Source: Trachythela sp. YZ-2020
Lineage: Eukaryota > Cnidaria > Anthozoa > Malacalcyonacea > Clavulariidae
DNA: 64,000 bases
Assembly (NCBI GenBank): GCA_016169945.1
Contig: JADLSH010000220.1
Coordinates: 496,001-560,000, forward strand
Direction: 5' to 3'
Shown here: positions 23,401-32,229 of the stretch, piece after piece
Numbering within the stretch: the first letter of the stretch is position 1
How the letters are laid out: each line of letters opens with the position of its first letter
Notes under the pieces: model-generated
Databases searched by the model: none
The model's input: only the letters and a program-made list of their open reading frames with translations
What the model was told of the DNA's origin: nothing
Made by a program: the position numbers and the translations under genes

Positions 23401-26400
23401 GCAAACGAATTATCAAACGAACGATATTTCCTTTGCCAAAGTCTGTCCAGACGGATCATCCGTTTCTAGTCAGAGAAATATTGGTAGAAATTATGGAAAT
23501 GAATCCACCACACGTGACATGGACTTACCTTTCGAGCTATCAGCAAGAACTTCTCCCACATTATTTTCACTTTCAGGTTTTGATTTTTTGTCCTCTTTAT
23601 CGTTCTTCTTTCGTTCCTTATTTTTTTCCTTTTTGCTTTCAGTTTTAACTTCCTGGGAGGTGTCCTCGCCTGAAGTTTTCTTCTCGTCACTGTCATGTTT
23701 CGACTTAGATATCTTCCCTTCTCTATAAAAAATATAAACAAGGCATAGAAATGAAGGAATGCATGGAATGTTTGAACGCTCACACGCCAACGTTTAGACG
23801 AAAATTATAGGTATAGCTACAACACTTAAACACTGTTCCTACAACGAATTGATAACATATAAAGGGAAAGAAAGTTTTACTGACTACATTGAGGTAAGCA
23901 AAAAACTATATAATCCCCGAGCCGGCGCGAAGCGCCGTGCGAGGGTACTAATTCCGCTCGGATATTTACACCCGGGTATGTGAGAACATAGCGGATTCCA
24001 AAGTTGTCCGCCATTATGTCATGGACGAACATGGTTTTCTACTTTATGCGCATGCGCGAGTTTAGGCCGAGAGAAAACTTTTTTCAAATATAGTTTTGTA
24101 CATTGTTTTGCACTCAGGAGTCGGGAAATAATACAGATAAATAAAGTCTTCAAAATAAGATAAATGAATATTTTGTAGAGGAAAAGAAATCAGTCAAAAG
24201 ATCGAGAAAGGACAAGGTTTTCGAGTTTTAAACCGTGTTAAACGCGGAAGTGTCTATTTTGCATACTTGCTTTTTCAGTTTTGCCGTCAATTTGGCATGC
24301 ACTATAGTTTTCAAAATGCGTAGTTCATCCTGTGTGGTCAATACAACATTGATTAATCTTAAAAAGTGTTTTAATATTAATTCAAATGCGTTATAGAATA
24401 AGAAACAACATATTTAATCTCAAAAACTTCATAGTATAAAAATACTGTTCAAAAAACAGTTGAAGTTTCATGACAATTTTGAAACGTTTTGTGAGACATC
24501 TCAGATAAAATTTTACAGTAAATCAAAGATAAAAGAGTACGTAATAACATAGCTACTTTATATAGTTGGGCAATTGATAATTTTACAGTTAAAAGTACAA
24601 ACCTTATCACTATTTTGCCATTTTGTGCAAAAAATAAAAGAAATATACGGCCGGTTGCGTGTTACCATGGTTACAGTGATCAAGTCAGTACTTCATGTTA
24701 CAATAACTTTTGGGGAGTTTAATTGCTTGGTTCTAATGGGCGAGGGGGTTCTGCATGAATGTATTTCTAGTAGTGAGCTTAAACAAGCGACGTTTTTGTC
24801 AACACGGACGTCACCCGAAAATTGGTATATCTAATTTTGGCGGCATTTTGCATCGTAACGCTCATGTAAGGAAGCAAAAAACTTTTAAAATCTTATCTTT
24901 TGTCATATGTGTTGAAGATTACCACAAACTGATACAAGCACAATTTTTAATGTGTCCGTGTTGACAAAACGCTTGCTTAAGCTCGCTAATATTATATGCT
25001 CTATCTCTTTGGCATTTCGTGAACTAAAACACGCTCTATATATTAACCTTAAGTTTCTAAATTCCATTGTAAATGTAGGTGTGTTTGCCTGCGAATTACC
25101 GCGAAGCAGATAATGGTCTACTAGCAGTTATCAAAGTGAGAAAATAATGTTAGCACATTTCATTATATGCACTAGTCTTACATTTCGAGTTCAAAATACA
25201 TTTCGACACCTTACTAACTTTTTTGCCTAACTCATTTCGTAGCAATTTAAGTAAGCATAAGAAATTAGAAGTAAAAGTGCCTATATGTCACATGGTTGAG
25301 TTTGGCAAAAATCTGACTGAGATCTGAGAGCACATGCATAATTGGAAAATCGACATACACATGTGTTTAGGAGCTGTATTATACTTTGGAAGCCTGGCTA
25401 AGTCAAACGACTAAAATTCTTCAAAACTGACTTAGGCAGAAATGTTAGTAAGCTATCGATTTGGAAAGACGTAGTTTTTGCATCTAAAAGTGTCATCATA
25501 TCTGAAGTTGACCACCATCTGCCTCTTCGTAACGCTTACCGAAACCCATCATTAGAACTCATCAGCTACCCCATGTTTATGCCCAATTAAAATTTTCGAA
25601 ATGGAGATAAATTTACCACGAATGAATTTAGTGTTTAATATAATTCATCTCATCAACCATTAACCATCAAATCAGATAATTGTGGTTATTTGACCTTCAA
25701 TAGTTCAGGTTTACATTTCCCCAAAATCTTTGGGTAGATACTGTAGATTGACCTAAATACACCTACGCCCGTCTCCACCCAAGTATATAAGATATGGTGA
25801 CCCCCTGACGAAGACACTTGACCGGAGTGTCGAAACGTTTGGTCGTGAATGCAATTCGACTTGGCTTTGTATTCATTTACTTAAACCAGAGTACAAATTT
25901 CATAGTTAGCGCGTACACTCCATTCCACATGCGCCAACACGGACAATTTAACAGGAATTGAATTACTCCAATAAATGTTTTTTAAATTAAATCTAATGTG
26001 TATACTTGGCATATATTTCATCATATGTACAGTATGTAGTTTAAGTCTACACACTCTGTAAAGCGCTAATAGACTAAAGGGAATTAGCGCTCTAGAAATG
26101 TAAATTATTATGTTTATTAATGACGAGTCGTCAACGAGCATTTATTACATCATTTAAGGTACTCACTCATCCTTTTTGTGTTCCTTCTTTTCTTTTTTCG
26201 TTTCCTTTTTTGACACATTTTCGACTCCATTCTTCTCTTCGTTTTTTGTACTCTTGTCTGTGTTATGTTCTTTTTTGTATTCCTTCTTTCCTTTCTTCTT
26301 ACCTGTAAGTAATTTTAGTAATTTAGTTTACCTTTTTTGATCATATAAATTTGTCTCAGTAAGCGGTCTATTCAGCCTTTGCAAATGACGTCACATCTCA

Positions 26401-28527
26401 TCATTGTTTGGATTTCGCTATTTTGGGGGGGAAATTCAACTGACCAAATTCAAACTATTTATAATGAAATCCAACATGACTGACTTTAATACGTACGACA
26501 ACTTTCCTTAATAAATCGAGATCTAAATACCCCCAAATTACGCCTTATTTTTCACTTTTATAGCGAGATATAGCTTGTTTCATAACTCTCCTTATTATAT
26601 GCCCAGGCCGTCCTTCACGAAAATGAAGCGTTTTGATTATCTGCTAAGCGGTCGGTAAGCTGCAGTATACGGACAGCTCAGGTTTGTCTTTTTTGAAATT
26701 TTATTTATAAGTTATTCTATTTTTTTAATTCTGCTTTAAATTGAAACGGGTTTGAAATGTCTGACAGCGACGACGAAGATGCTTTGTATCATCCGGAGGA
26801 AGAAGACGTTTGGGCTGAAACTGAAGTGGTCATTCGCCTGGATTCATATGAGAGGAACAAACAAACCCTTGAAGTCAGCGAGAACATGAACGATTTCTGC
26901 AATTTTATTGCTGGCGGTCAACAACAAGAAAATACAAAACAGAAGACGAAGTACGACCTGCAGATCTGGTACAACTTTTGTCAAGCGAAGAACGAATTCA
27001 GAAGAGTAGAAGACATAACTTTTGGTCAGTTGAACCTATTACGTTGTTCGTTTGTTAAGATGTAACGAAGAAAAATGGGGAAGCGTGCGAACCTTCAACA
27101 TTGATGTCTTTTCAACGAAGCATTCAACAGCACTTTAACATCAAGGATTTTACGGCAAATTTTTTGAAGGGGGACAAATTTAAATTGTCTCGAGAACGTT
27201 TGAAAACTGCTCTTTTACTACTCAGCCCAATTTATACTCACACGGCTTCGTCTTCGAAAAATAACCGCATGCGCCGCGGACTGTTTATTTTGAACTTTGT
27301 GACTTATTTAGAAAAACATTTTGTTTTAGCTTTTTTCTCAGCCACTAAAAATTTAGAGAAAATTTTTAAGACGGCTTTGTTTACTGTTGTTCTTGATTTC
27401 CATTTACCGGCCAGCGCTTCCTTTGCTGCGCAAAACTGCGAAAAACTTAATTAATCATATTGCCTTGTCATTATTAAAGCAATTCAAACTTATCTTTTTG
27501 TTTTTTCTTTTTGCCATATAATAAATAGCTTATCGACAGAGCTTGTTCGGTCCGGATAGATGGATATTGGTCTCGTTTTTTTTTAATTTCGTCTACCTAT
27601 CCGGACCTCTCACTCAGTCAATAACATATATGTATATCTCAATATATGAGAAAAAACGGCATTCGTTGAAATCCACAATAACGGCAAGACGTAATATTCT
27701 CGGCTGACTGCGCACATGCAAGAGCCAGAAATGGTGCTACACATGATGGTCAACTTCAAATGTATTGATACTTATGAGAAAAATATGCCAAATAAATGTT
27801 TTCATTACATGTATGTGCCACTTAGCACAAGATCAATACACAGAGCTAGTGAACAATTTAATCTCTTTGACCAGTGAGATTAGAGAAAAGGTAATGTGTT
27901 TTGACACTTTGTTCTGTATAATATGGCACAGACTGATGTAAACAATAATTTATTCCGCCGAAATAGTATAAACCTTTGTGCCACTTGCCATGCAGCGAAA
28001 ATATTCTACTTAATAACTCGGTGAGTTTTCAAAACTTGTTCTTCAAACTTGTCCAAATGTTAGAACTACTACAGAGCGTCTATAGAATCCAAAATAAAAT
28101 ATTGGGCGAATTTTAGCAATTCAAAGGTGTTCTGTAACCTTAAAGTAGGTAGATCTCACTAAGCACTCTCGTGCAGCAGATGGTGGTCTAATTACATCAA
28201 TCAGAGTTGGAAAATAGTGTTAATTATTTTCAATCTATTTCATAGCTTGTATATAGAAGAAATTTAATTTGGAGTTCTTTAATTTTCTTGCTCCTATATA
28301 AGCCGTTCAAAATTTTTAAAGTTGCCCACCACCAGGCGCTCTTAAGCACTTACTTGGCACCCCACCAATACAATATACAGGTTAAACTAGCACTTTCTTA
28401 TTTTTTAAGACTTACCCAACTTTCCAAAAAAGCTTATCTTCTTAGATTTTTCTGTTCCTGCAGGAAGCACCATATTGTTTCCGTCTGCTTCACCTGTTAG
28501 TTCTTTATGATTTTCTGATGTAGCCAT
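16761..28527 (-). CDS. Five-exon gene for a low-complexity, Lys/Glu-rich protein with polybasic patches and a Cys-Cys-V-I-L CaaX terminus
   Basis: Exons on the minus strand are 28527-28416, 26302-26167, 23722-23529, 22997-22369 and 17456-16761. They join at GT/AG sites with phases 1, 2, 1 and 0, each matching the next exon, and total 1767 nt (588 residues plus stop). The N-terminus begins MATSENHKEL. It reaches a Phe-containing basic patch (KKISFFGKLGKKKGKK), followed by Lys/Glu-rich exons, a second basic patch (KKKFKLFKRGKK) in exon 4, and an acidic Ser/Glu/Gln-rich last exon. The protein ends HCCVIL. A CaaX ending in Leu is the known signal for geranylgeranylation, and the preceding Cys is a possible palmitoylation site. 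I infer a peripheral plasma-membrane protein of MARCKS, GAP43, AKAP12 or paralemmin style by composition only. No globular domain is visible and orthology is unknown. The introns are full of transposon remnants. Confidence 0.72.
18149..18252. repeat. Foldback hairpin element
   Basis: AACAATTAGTCGCC pairs with GGCGACTAATTGTT, and GTGATTACAAGCCTATAGTCAC pairs internally with its inverse, around a CTTCGCCTTCGG loop. The hairpin is nearly perfect over 104 bp. Confidence 0.8.
19445..19510 (+). repeat. Dispersed repeat, copy 2
   Basis: Same-orientation copy of the segment at 451-520, lying within intron 4 of the CaaX gene on the opposite strand. Confidence 0.6.
20873..21791. mobile_element. TTAA-bounded TIR element, 0.9 kb
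   Basis: Ends TTAAGGTAGGTTGTAGG and CTGTAGGGAGCCACCTTAA are inverted and resemble those at 12979-15100. It interrupts the right arm of an inverted-repeat pair, which shows it inserted later. Confidence 0.6.
22335..22368 (-). promoter_or_regulatory. Possible read-through terminus of exon 4 with adjacent polyadenylation signal
   Basis: If the GTGACT donor is not used, exon 4 reads VTTDVVCI and stops at 22344-22342. An AATAAA hexamer lies two bases past the stop (22340-22335, minus strand). This would give a 365-residue isoform lacking the CaaX terminus. The hexamer is unusually close to the stop, so it may be chance. Confidence 0.35.
22369..22997 (-). CDS. Coding exon 4 of the CaaX gene (second polybasic patch)
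   Basis: The acceptor CTTATTCAAAG precedes 22997, in phase with exon 3. It encodes GLHVASSLAAVEADQSPEKR and then KKKFKLFKRGKKQ. About 180 Ser/Thr/Glu/Pro/Lys-rich residues follow, ending PEVQTYDNK. The last codon abuts a GTGACT donor in phase 0, matching exon 5. Without splicing, the frame continues eight more residues to a stop at 22342. Confidence 0.7.
23038..23160 (-). repeat. Solitary unit of the 108-120-bp minisatellite family
   Basis: GATAGCTCTATCTGGTCTAA then ACTGTTCTACCTAGAGGTCC matches the units tandemly arrayed at 28649-29085. It lies in intron 3 of the CaaX gene. Confidence 0.6.
23529..23722 (-). CDS. Coding exon 3 of the CaaX gene (Lys/Glu/Ser-rich)
   Basis: The acceptor TTTTTATAG precedes 23722. 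One base completes a Glu codon left by exon 2. It encodes EGKISKSKHDSDEKK and a highly charged stretch, then VGEVLADSSKG at a GTAAGT donor (23528-23523) in phase 1. It is predicted to be a disordered or single-helix charged region. Confidence 0.7.
23907..24770 (+). mobile_element. Dispersed repeat family with ATAATCCCCGAGC terminus, plus-strand copy
   Basis: Starts AATCCCCGAGCCGGCGCGAA and GCGCCGTGCGAGGG. Downstream landmarks AAATCAGTCAAAAGATCGAG, TTTTGCCGTCAATTTGGC, GTTGGGCAATTGATAATTTT and ACGGCCGGTTGCGTGTTACC recur at 36176-36325, 40828-41110, 41870-42597 and 44640-45130. No intact coding sequence. It lies in intron 2 of the CaaX gene. Confidence 0.75.
24770..24992. mobile_element. MITE with ends (G/C)GAGCTTAA(A/G)CAAGCG
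   Basis: GTGAGCTTAAACAAGCG...TTTTGTCAACACGGAC on the left and its inverse (GTCCGTGTTGACAAAACGC) on the right, 24953-24990. It interrupts the dispersed repeat at the point where the 41100 copy continues. Confidence 0.6.
25000..25740. other. Intron sequence without recognised features
   Basis: AT-rich. It lies within intron 2 of the minus-strand CaaX gene and I see no further element. Confidence 0.4.
26050..26120 (+). mobile_element. Fragment of an L2/CR1-like LINE 3' end
   Basis: CTGTAAAGCGCTAATAG, then TTAGCGCTCTAGAAATG and an ATTATT-rich end resemble the 3' end of the LINE at 8530-8605. Confidence 0.4.
26167..26302 (-). CDS. Coding exon 2 of the CaaX gene (Lys/Glu-rich)
   Basis: The acceptor is TTACAG before 26302. 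The first two bases complete a Gly codon split with exon 1. It encodes GKKKGKKEYKKEHN and continues with Lys, Glu and Asn, ending at a GTGAGT donor (26166-26161) in phase 2. The reading frame is open only between these splice sites, because a stop follows directly after the donor. Confidence 0.68.
26757..27240 (+). pseudogene. N-terminal fragment of a Crypton-like tyrosine recombinase
   Basis: Starts MSDSDDEDALYHPEEE. It then reads QKTKYDLQIWYNFCQAKNEF and VEDITFGQLNLL, with a stop and frameshift at about 27061. It continues NGEACEPSTLMSFQRSIQQH and FKLSRERLKT before switching to unrelated sequence. The pattern (acidic start, W-x-x-F-C core-binding helix, EPSTL-x-x-F-x-R) is that of Crypton and Crypton-derived ZMYM/QRICH1-type proteins common in cnidarians. 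The catalytic R-H-R-Y half is absent. It sits in intron 1 of the CaaX gene, on the opposite strand. Confidence 0.72.
27549..27607. repeat. Short inverted repeat
   Basis: GGTCCGGATAG and CTATCCGGACC form a stem around an AT-rich loop, about 300 bases after the Crypton fragment. Confidence 0.5.
28416..28527 (-). CDS. Coding exon 1 of the CaaX gene (start codon, first polybasic patch)
   Basis: ATG is at 28527-28525. The exon encodes 37 residues plus one base and ends at a strong donor (GTAAGT) starting at 28415. It contains the KSKKISFFGKLG patch, in which a Ser and two Phe sit among Lys residues, as in PKC-regulated membrane-binding effector segments. The upstream UTR and promoter are not identified. 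A tandem minisatellite begins about 120 bases upstream. Confidence 0.7.
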
Positions 28528-28648
28528 TATTTTTTCTAATTTTGATAGGATGACTTCAGTTTGCTGAATTCTACAGGGCACAACATGTCATGAATCATAT
28601 CATCGTGGTTTCAAAAACTAAACGTGTATCTTAATTGTTCGTTAATAC

Positions 28649-29085
28649 TGGATAGCTCTATCATTTCTAAGCTGTTCTGCTTCGAGTTCCAGCAAAGTCA
28701 ATCCTTTATTGGTCTAGTGTTACCATACAGGAGGAAACATAAACTAAACTATAACTATATTATAGTGGATAGCCCTATCAGTTCTAAACTGTTCTCCCAA
28801 TAGGTCCAGTAAGTGGCACGCCTTATTGATCCAATGTTACAACAGGGGGAAATTTAAACTAAATCAACTTTATTTATATAAGCTGATCTGCATGGAGTTA
28901 CAGAAAGGCTCATCCTTGGCTTTATTCGTCTAATAGTGTTACTATTATAGGAGGAAACTTAATTACATTGAGCTAACTTTGTTTATACTGGATAACTCTA
29001 TCAGTTCTAAACTGTTCTCCCTAGTAGTCCAGCAAGGTGATCCCTTTTTTCCTATAGTGTTACGGCAGGAGCAAACCAGAGAACC
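28649..29085. repeat. Tandem minisatellite, 108-120-bp unit, about four copies
   Basis: Units begin GGATAGC(T/C)CTATCA and continue TCTAAACTGTTCTCCC, then a TCCAG(T/C)AAG stretch, TATTG-x-TC, GTGTTAC and a GGAGGAAAC-type end. Copies start near 28649, 28757, 28875 (diverged) and 28986. A single copy lies at 23038. Confidence 0.7.
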
Positions 29086-29420
29086 CGGAGGTTAAATTAT
29101 AATATAATCACAAACTGCATATTGCAGGATTAACAGGACTCATTAATATTATTTAGTGGCTGCGAGCAAAATTCAGAACTTCAAAATGTGCCTGCAAAAT
29201 GCATCGCATTTTACGTTTTTAGATCTAAATTTTCCTAAAATGTTAGGATTTGAGATTGTGCCGGCACAAATCCAAAAAATGCCTGCGAGCGACGCTCGCG
29301 TGCACAGTTCCATGGAACAAACTTATCAAGAAAAGTATTCATTAATGCAGATTCCTTATCTTAAGAGCTCATAACATGCCATGCATTAATCACCATGTTT
29401 TTCTATGTCGGTTCGCAGTA

Positions 29421-29423
<3 letters not shown>

Positions 29424-29453
<30 letters not shown>
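29424..29453. repeat. (TA)n microsatellite
   Basis: About 29 bases of alternating TA, bordering the inverted Penelope-like pair on its left. Confidence 0.9.
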
Positions 29454-29454
<1 letters not shown>

Positions 29455-29471
29455 TTTTCGCTTACCTCAAA

Positions 29472-29527
29472 ACTTGTCTGCAACAGGCTGTTTCATCTGT
29501 AAAAGAATCATCAGGCAGTTTACAAGT
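29472..29527 (-). ncRNA. Hammerhead ribozyme-like motif (left arm)
   Basis: Inverted copy of the motif at 30203-30257 with the same core, stem I and stem III. One extra T in the stem II loop. Confidence 0.5.
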
Positions 29528-29545
29528 ATCGAAAGAAATGACCGC

Positions 29546-29820
29546 TTATATGCTTCCTGCCGGGGCGTGGGGGTGTGTGTGGGAGACAATGTGTGCATGC
29601 ATGGCTTTGTTTGCGTTGTTTACGCGAAATTTATTACGATGACGACATCGTGAAATTATTTCAGCTCTTTTGTTGAGTAAACAATCCTTGTTTTTTTCTT
29701 TCAAAATACAAAATTTTTCTTCTAAACATAAATTGCATCGTTTTGATCCTCCCGTATACGAAATAGAATGTTTTAAAATTTGCCAATTAATACTGAAATC
29801 CTTATTGTTTTCTTTCAATA
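29546..29820 (-). pseudogene. Second, inverted copy of the Penelope-like C-terminus
   Basis: On the minus strand the same residues (KENNKDFSINWQILKHS through KCNLCLEEKFCI-type Cys block to CRHRNKFRVNN) are preserved. It starts about 30 residues later than the plus copy. Confidence 0.8.
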
Positions 29821-29822
29821 GA

Positions 29823-30140
29823 GCCACATTCAAAGAGCGATTGGCCAACCACACTAAATCTTTTCAGCATAAAAAGCATGCAAATGACACGGAACTTTCG
29901 AAATATATTTGGACATTGAAAGAAAACAATAAGGATTTCAGTATTAATTGGCAAATTTTAAAACATTCTATTTCGTATACGGGAGGATCAAAACGATGCA
30001 ATTTATGTTTAGAAGAAAAATTTTGTATTTTGAAAGAAAAAAACAAGGATTGTTTACTCAACAAAAGAGCTGAAATAATTTCACGATGTCGTCATCGTAA
30101 TAAATTTCGCGTAAACAACGCAAACAAAGCCATGCATGCA
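29823..30140 (+). pseudogene. C-terminal GIY-YIG-associated part of a Penelope-like ORF
   Basis: Reads ATFKERLANHTKSFQHKKHA, then NDTELSKYIWTLKEN, FSINWQILKHSISY and the Cys pair KRCNLCLEEKFCI, ending CRHRNKFRVNN. R-x-x-x-H...K...T-x-LS-x-Y-I-W...W-x-I plus C-x-x-C-x-x-E-K is the conserved C-terminal endonuclease block of Penelope-like elements. Upstream RT and the GIY-YIG start are absent. Confidence 0.82.
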
Positions 30141-30202
30141 CATTGTCTCCACACACACCCCACGTTCCGGCAGGAAGCATATAAGCGGTCATTTCTTTCG
30201 AT

Positions 30203-30257
30203 ACTTGTAAACTGCCTGATGATTCTTTACAGATGAAACAGCCTGTTGCAGACAAGT
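30203..30257 (+). ncRNA. Hammerhead ribozyme-like motif of Penelope-like element (right arm)
   Basis: Core CTGATGA (30216-30222), weak stem II TCT/AGA, GAAA (30235-30238), stem III ACA/TGT, and a predicted cleavage after GTT (30247). Stem I is bipartite: CTGC/GCAG next to the core and ACTTGT/ACAAGT beyond a small bulge. The weak stem II makes activity uncertain. Confidence 0.55.
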
Positions 30258-30339
30258 TTTGAGGTAAGCGAAAATCTATAATTTGCTCTAACTATATGTT
30301 GTCGAGCACTCTTTGCGTTTCGTAGACCTAAACCTACAC

Positions 30340-30340
<1 letters not shown>

Positions 30341-30373
<33 letters not shown>
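30341..30373. repeat. (TA)n microsatellite
   Basis: About 33 bases of alternating TA, to the right of the Penelope-like pair. Confidence 0.9.
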
Positions 30374-30376
<3 letters not shown>

Positions 30377-30622
30377 TGGTCATATATATTATAAATCAAC
30401 AAATGTGGTCTTTGAAACTTTAACTTTTGACTATTGAGTATTGTCCTAAGATTGTGTAAACTATAATATACCATATCATCGATCTAAATAGCTATATAAT
30501 ATTCTACCTTTTCAACTTTTCGGTTCAAAAACATCAATGCGCTAAGGGAATCACAGTACTATACTTATCTGGCGAATCTCGAAATCAATAGTGTGTGTCT
30601 CCTGCACTTAAACTATTTGCTT

Positions 30623-30846
30623 ATAAGCCAGCCGCACATGAGAACTCTTGGCTGAGGTAACTGCCAAGAGATGCCGTAGCTTAGCAAGTTTCTCAGATAT
30701 GCAGCGCGATAGCTTTTTGTCTCACGCCTTCACGAAGTAAAATCCCAGGCAAAAACCATGCATGGGCACACGACAGAGTGTGGCTGAGCTAAAGGCCTCG
30801 CGAAGTCCTTACCTCTGCCAAGAGCTCTCGAGTGCGGCAGGCTTTA
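30623..30846. mobile_element. MITE with AGCC(A/T)GCCGCAC ends
   Basis: TAAGCCAGCCGCACATGAGA, then ACTCTTGGCTGAGGTAA, is inverted on the right as TTACCTCTGCCAAGAGCTCT and GTGCGGCAGGCT. A related inverted end lies at 31230-31325. Confidence 0.6.
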
Positions 30847-31079
30847 CGCTCTTACAGTTTGTTTAATTCATTTGCATTACAAAACATAAAAACCAACTGT
30901 ATTTCAAAGCCTTGTGCAATTTCTGTATTCATGTCAAACCTTGCTCACCAATGCTATTAGATTACTGCAAAACCATGCAGTTTATGTAACTGAGAACGTA
31001 CGATATGGCCACTTTAATCTTGAAGTACAAAGAAAATACAGAGCTTTGAGTTATTGAACTGTTTAATCATGCGTCCAAA

Positions 31080-31325
31080 AACTCTCGCTACGTTTGACAA
31101 GATAAATCCTGGCGCACAGGAAAGTCTGAGGTAACGACCATGCATTCAATCGTACAGCCACTTTCTCTCGCGTGCGAATGCATGGTTTTTGCTGAGAATT
31201 TTGCCTCGTGAGGGGAAGTCGTGACACAAAGATCTATCATGTTAGATATGAAAGTAACTTGCGCAGCTACGACCTCTTGTGGCTGTGATCTCAGCCAAGT
31301 GCTCCCGTGTGCGGCAAGCTTAAGT
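31080..31325 (-). mobile_element. Second copy of the GCCGCAC MITE family
   Basis: The right end, read in inverse, gives AAGCTTGCCGCACACGGG, ACTTGGCTGAG and TCGTAGCTGCGCAAGTT, matching 30623-30700. Its interior ATGCATGGTTTTTGC is also shared. Confidence 0.5.
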
Positions 31326-31379
31326 CTCTTCAATTTTGGTCGATCCTTGTGAATGATTAATCCGTCGAATTCACGAAAC

Positions 31380-31515
31380 TTAGGCGTCGTTCAAACGTCG
31401 CGCTACTGCCGTGCCGAATGTATTACAAACAATAGATAATGAGGCATTTCAGCTGATTATGTATTGTTTTTAATGCGTTCGGCACATGAGAAGTGCGACG
31501 ATTGGAACAGACCTT
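31380..31515. mobile_element. Small MITE / foldback
   Basis: TTAGGCGTCGTTCAAACGTC and its inverse (GACGATTGGAACAGACCTTA), plus GTGCCGAATG/GCGTTCGGCAC, form a 136-bp imperfect hairpin. Confidence 0.6.
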
Positions 31516-31904
31516 ACTTTTACATAATTGCAACAATCCAACAATTTTGATTTGCTATTCAAATGTGTGGAAAAATAGTTACCTTATATCTTCAAAGCAT
31601 TTGTTCCGGGTTATTATAGACCGATTTCCGACCAATTTTATGGTTGTAATATTTTTGTATATAGTGGTTTCAATTTGAAAAACTTAATAAACGATTCTGT
31701 AAAAAAAGTCAAAGTCAAAGGTCTTAAATAAATATTTGAAGTCAAAGGTCTTTATGTTTGAAGTCAAAGTTAAATGTCTTCCAACATTATACGTAGGATA
31801 TGAAAAAAATTCAAAAGAAATAAAATAATGAAGTCGAGGCAATACTGTACGTGATTACGCTATGCTCCAGTAATTTTGCAAATGGTCTATGGGAACACAA
31901 AAGC

Positions 31905-32225
31905 TTCCTATTTTATGACATATAGCATATGTATAATTTAGGAAGCACATCCCATGCTATATAATCGGAGAAGCACATCCTATGCTATATATCACGAACG
32001 TGCGGTGGTAGTGCATGTGGGTAAAATATACTAAGAACTTGGACGTTTCGAGCGAAGTTATTGTATTTCCAGGTAGTTTTACACCGACTGAACCGCCGAA
32101 TCTACGTTATATATCATAAACTATAAGAAGCATATCCTATGCTGTATATCATAAAAAGGAAGCATATCCTATGCTACATATCATAAAATAGGAAGCTGAT
32201 ATCCTACGCTAAAAATCATAAAATG
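31905..32225. repeat. Irregular tandem repeat, GGAAGCATATCCTATGCTATA type
   Basis: Six degenerate units of AGGAAGCATATCCTATGCTA with TATATCATAAAA, interrupted by about 110 bp in the middle (31995-32110). Each unit contains a small palindrome (AGCATA...TATGCT). Confidence 0.6.
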
Positions 32226-32229
32226 GGAA

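Larger units (their letters stand above)
29455..30275. mobile_element. Head-to-head inverted pair of Penelope-like element 3' fragments
   Basis: The left arm (29455-29820, minus) and right arm (29918-30275, plus) are near-identical and inverted. They are separated by about 97 unique bases that extend only the right copy's ORF. Both arms end in the same hammerhead-like motif and are bordered by TA microsatellites. The arrangement fits a template-switch or twin-priming type inversion. Confidence 0.8.

Noticed and set aside
25795..25850. Hammerhead-like string CTGACGA...GAAAC at 25805-25835
   Set aside because: There is an extra base between the core and stem II, and no stem I complementarity around a cleavage site. 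It may be a degenerate Penelope-like terminus but does not fold as a hammerhead.
26120..26308. Plus-strand Ser/Phe/Leu-rich 62-codon frame
   Set aside because: Antisense shadow of exon 2 of the CaaX gene, whose splice sites fit on the minus strand.
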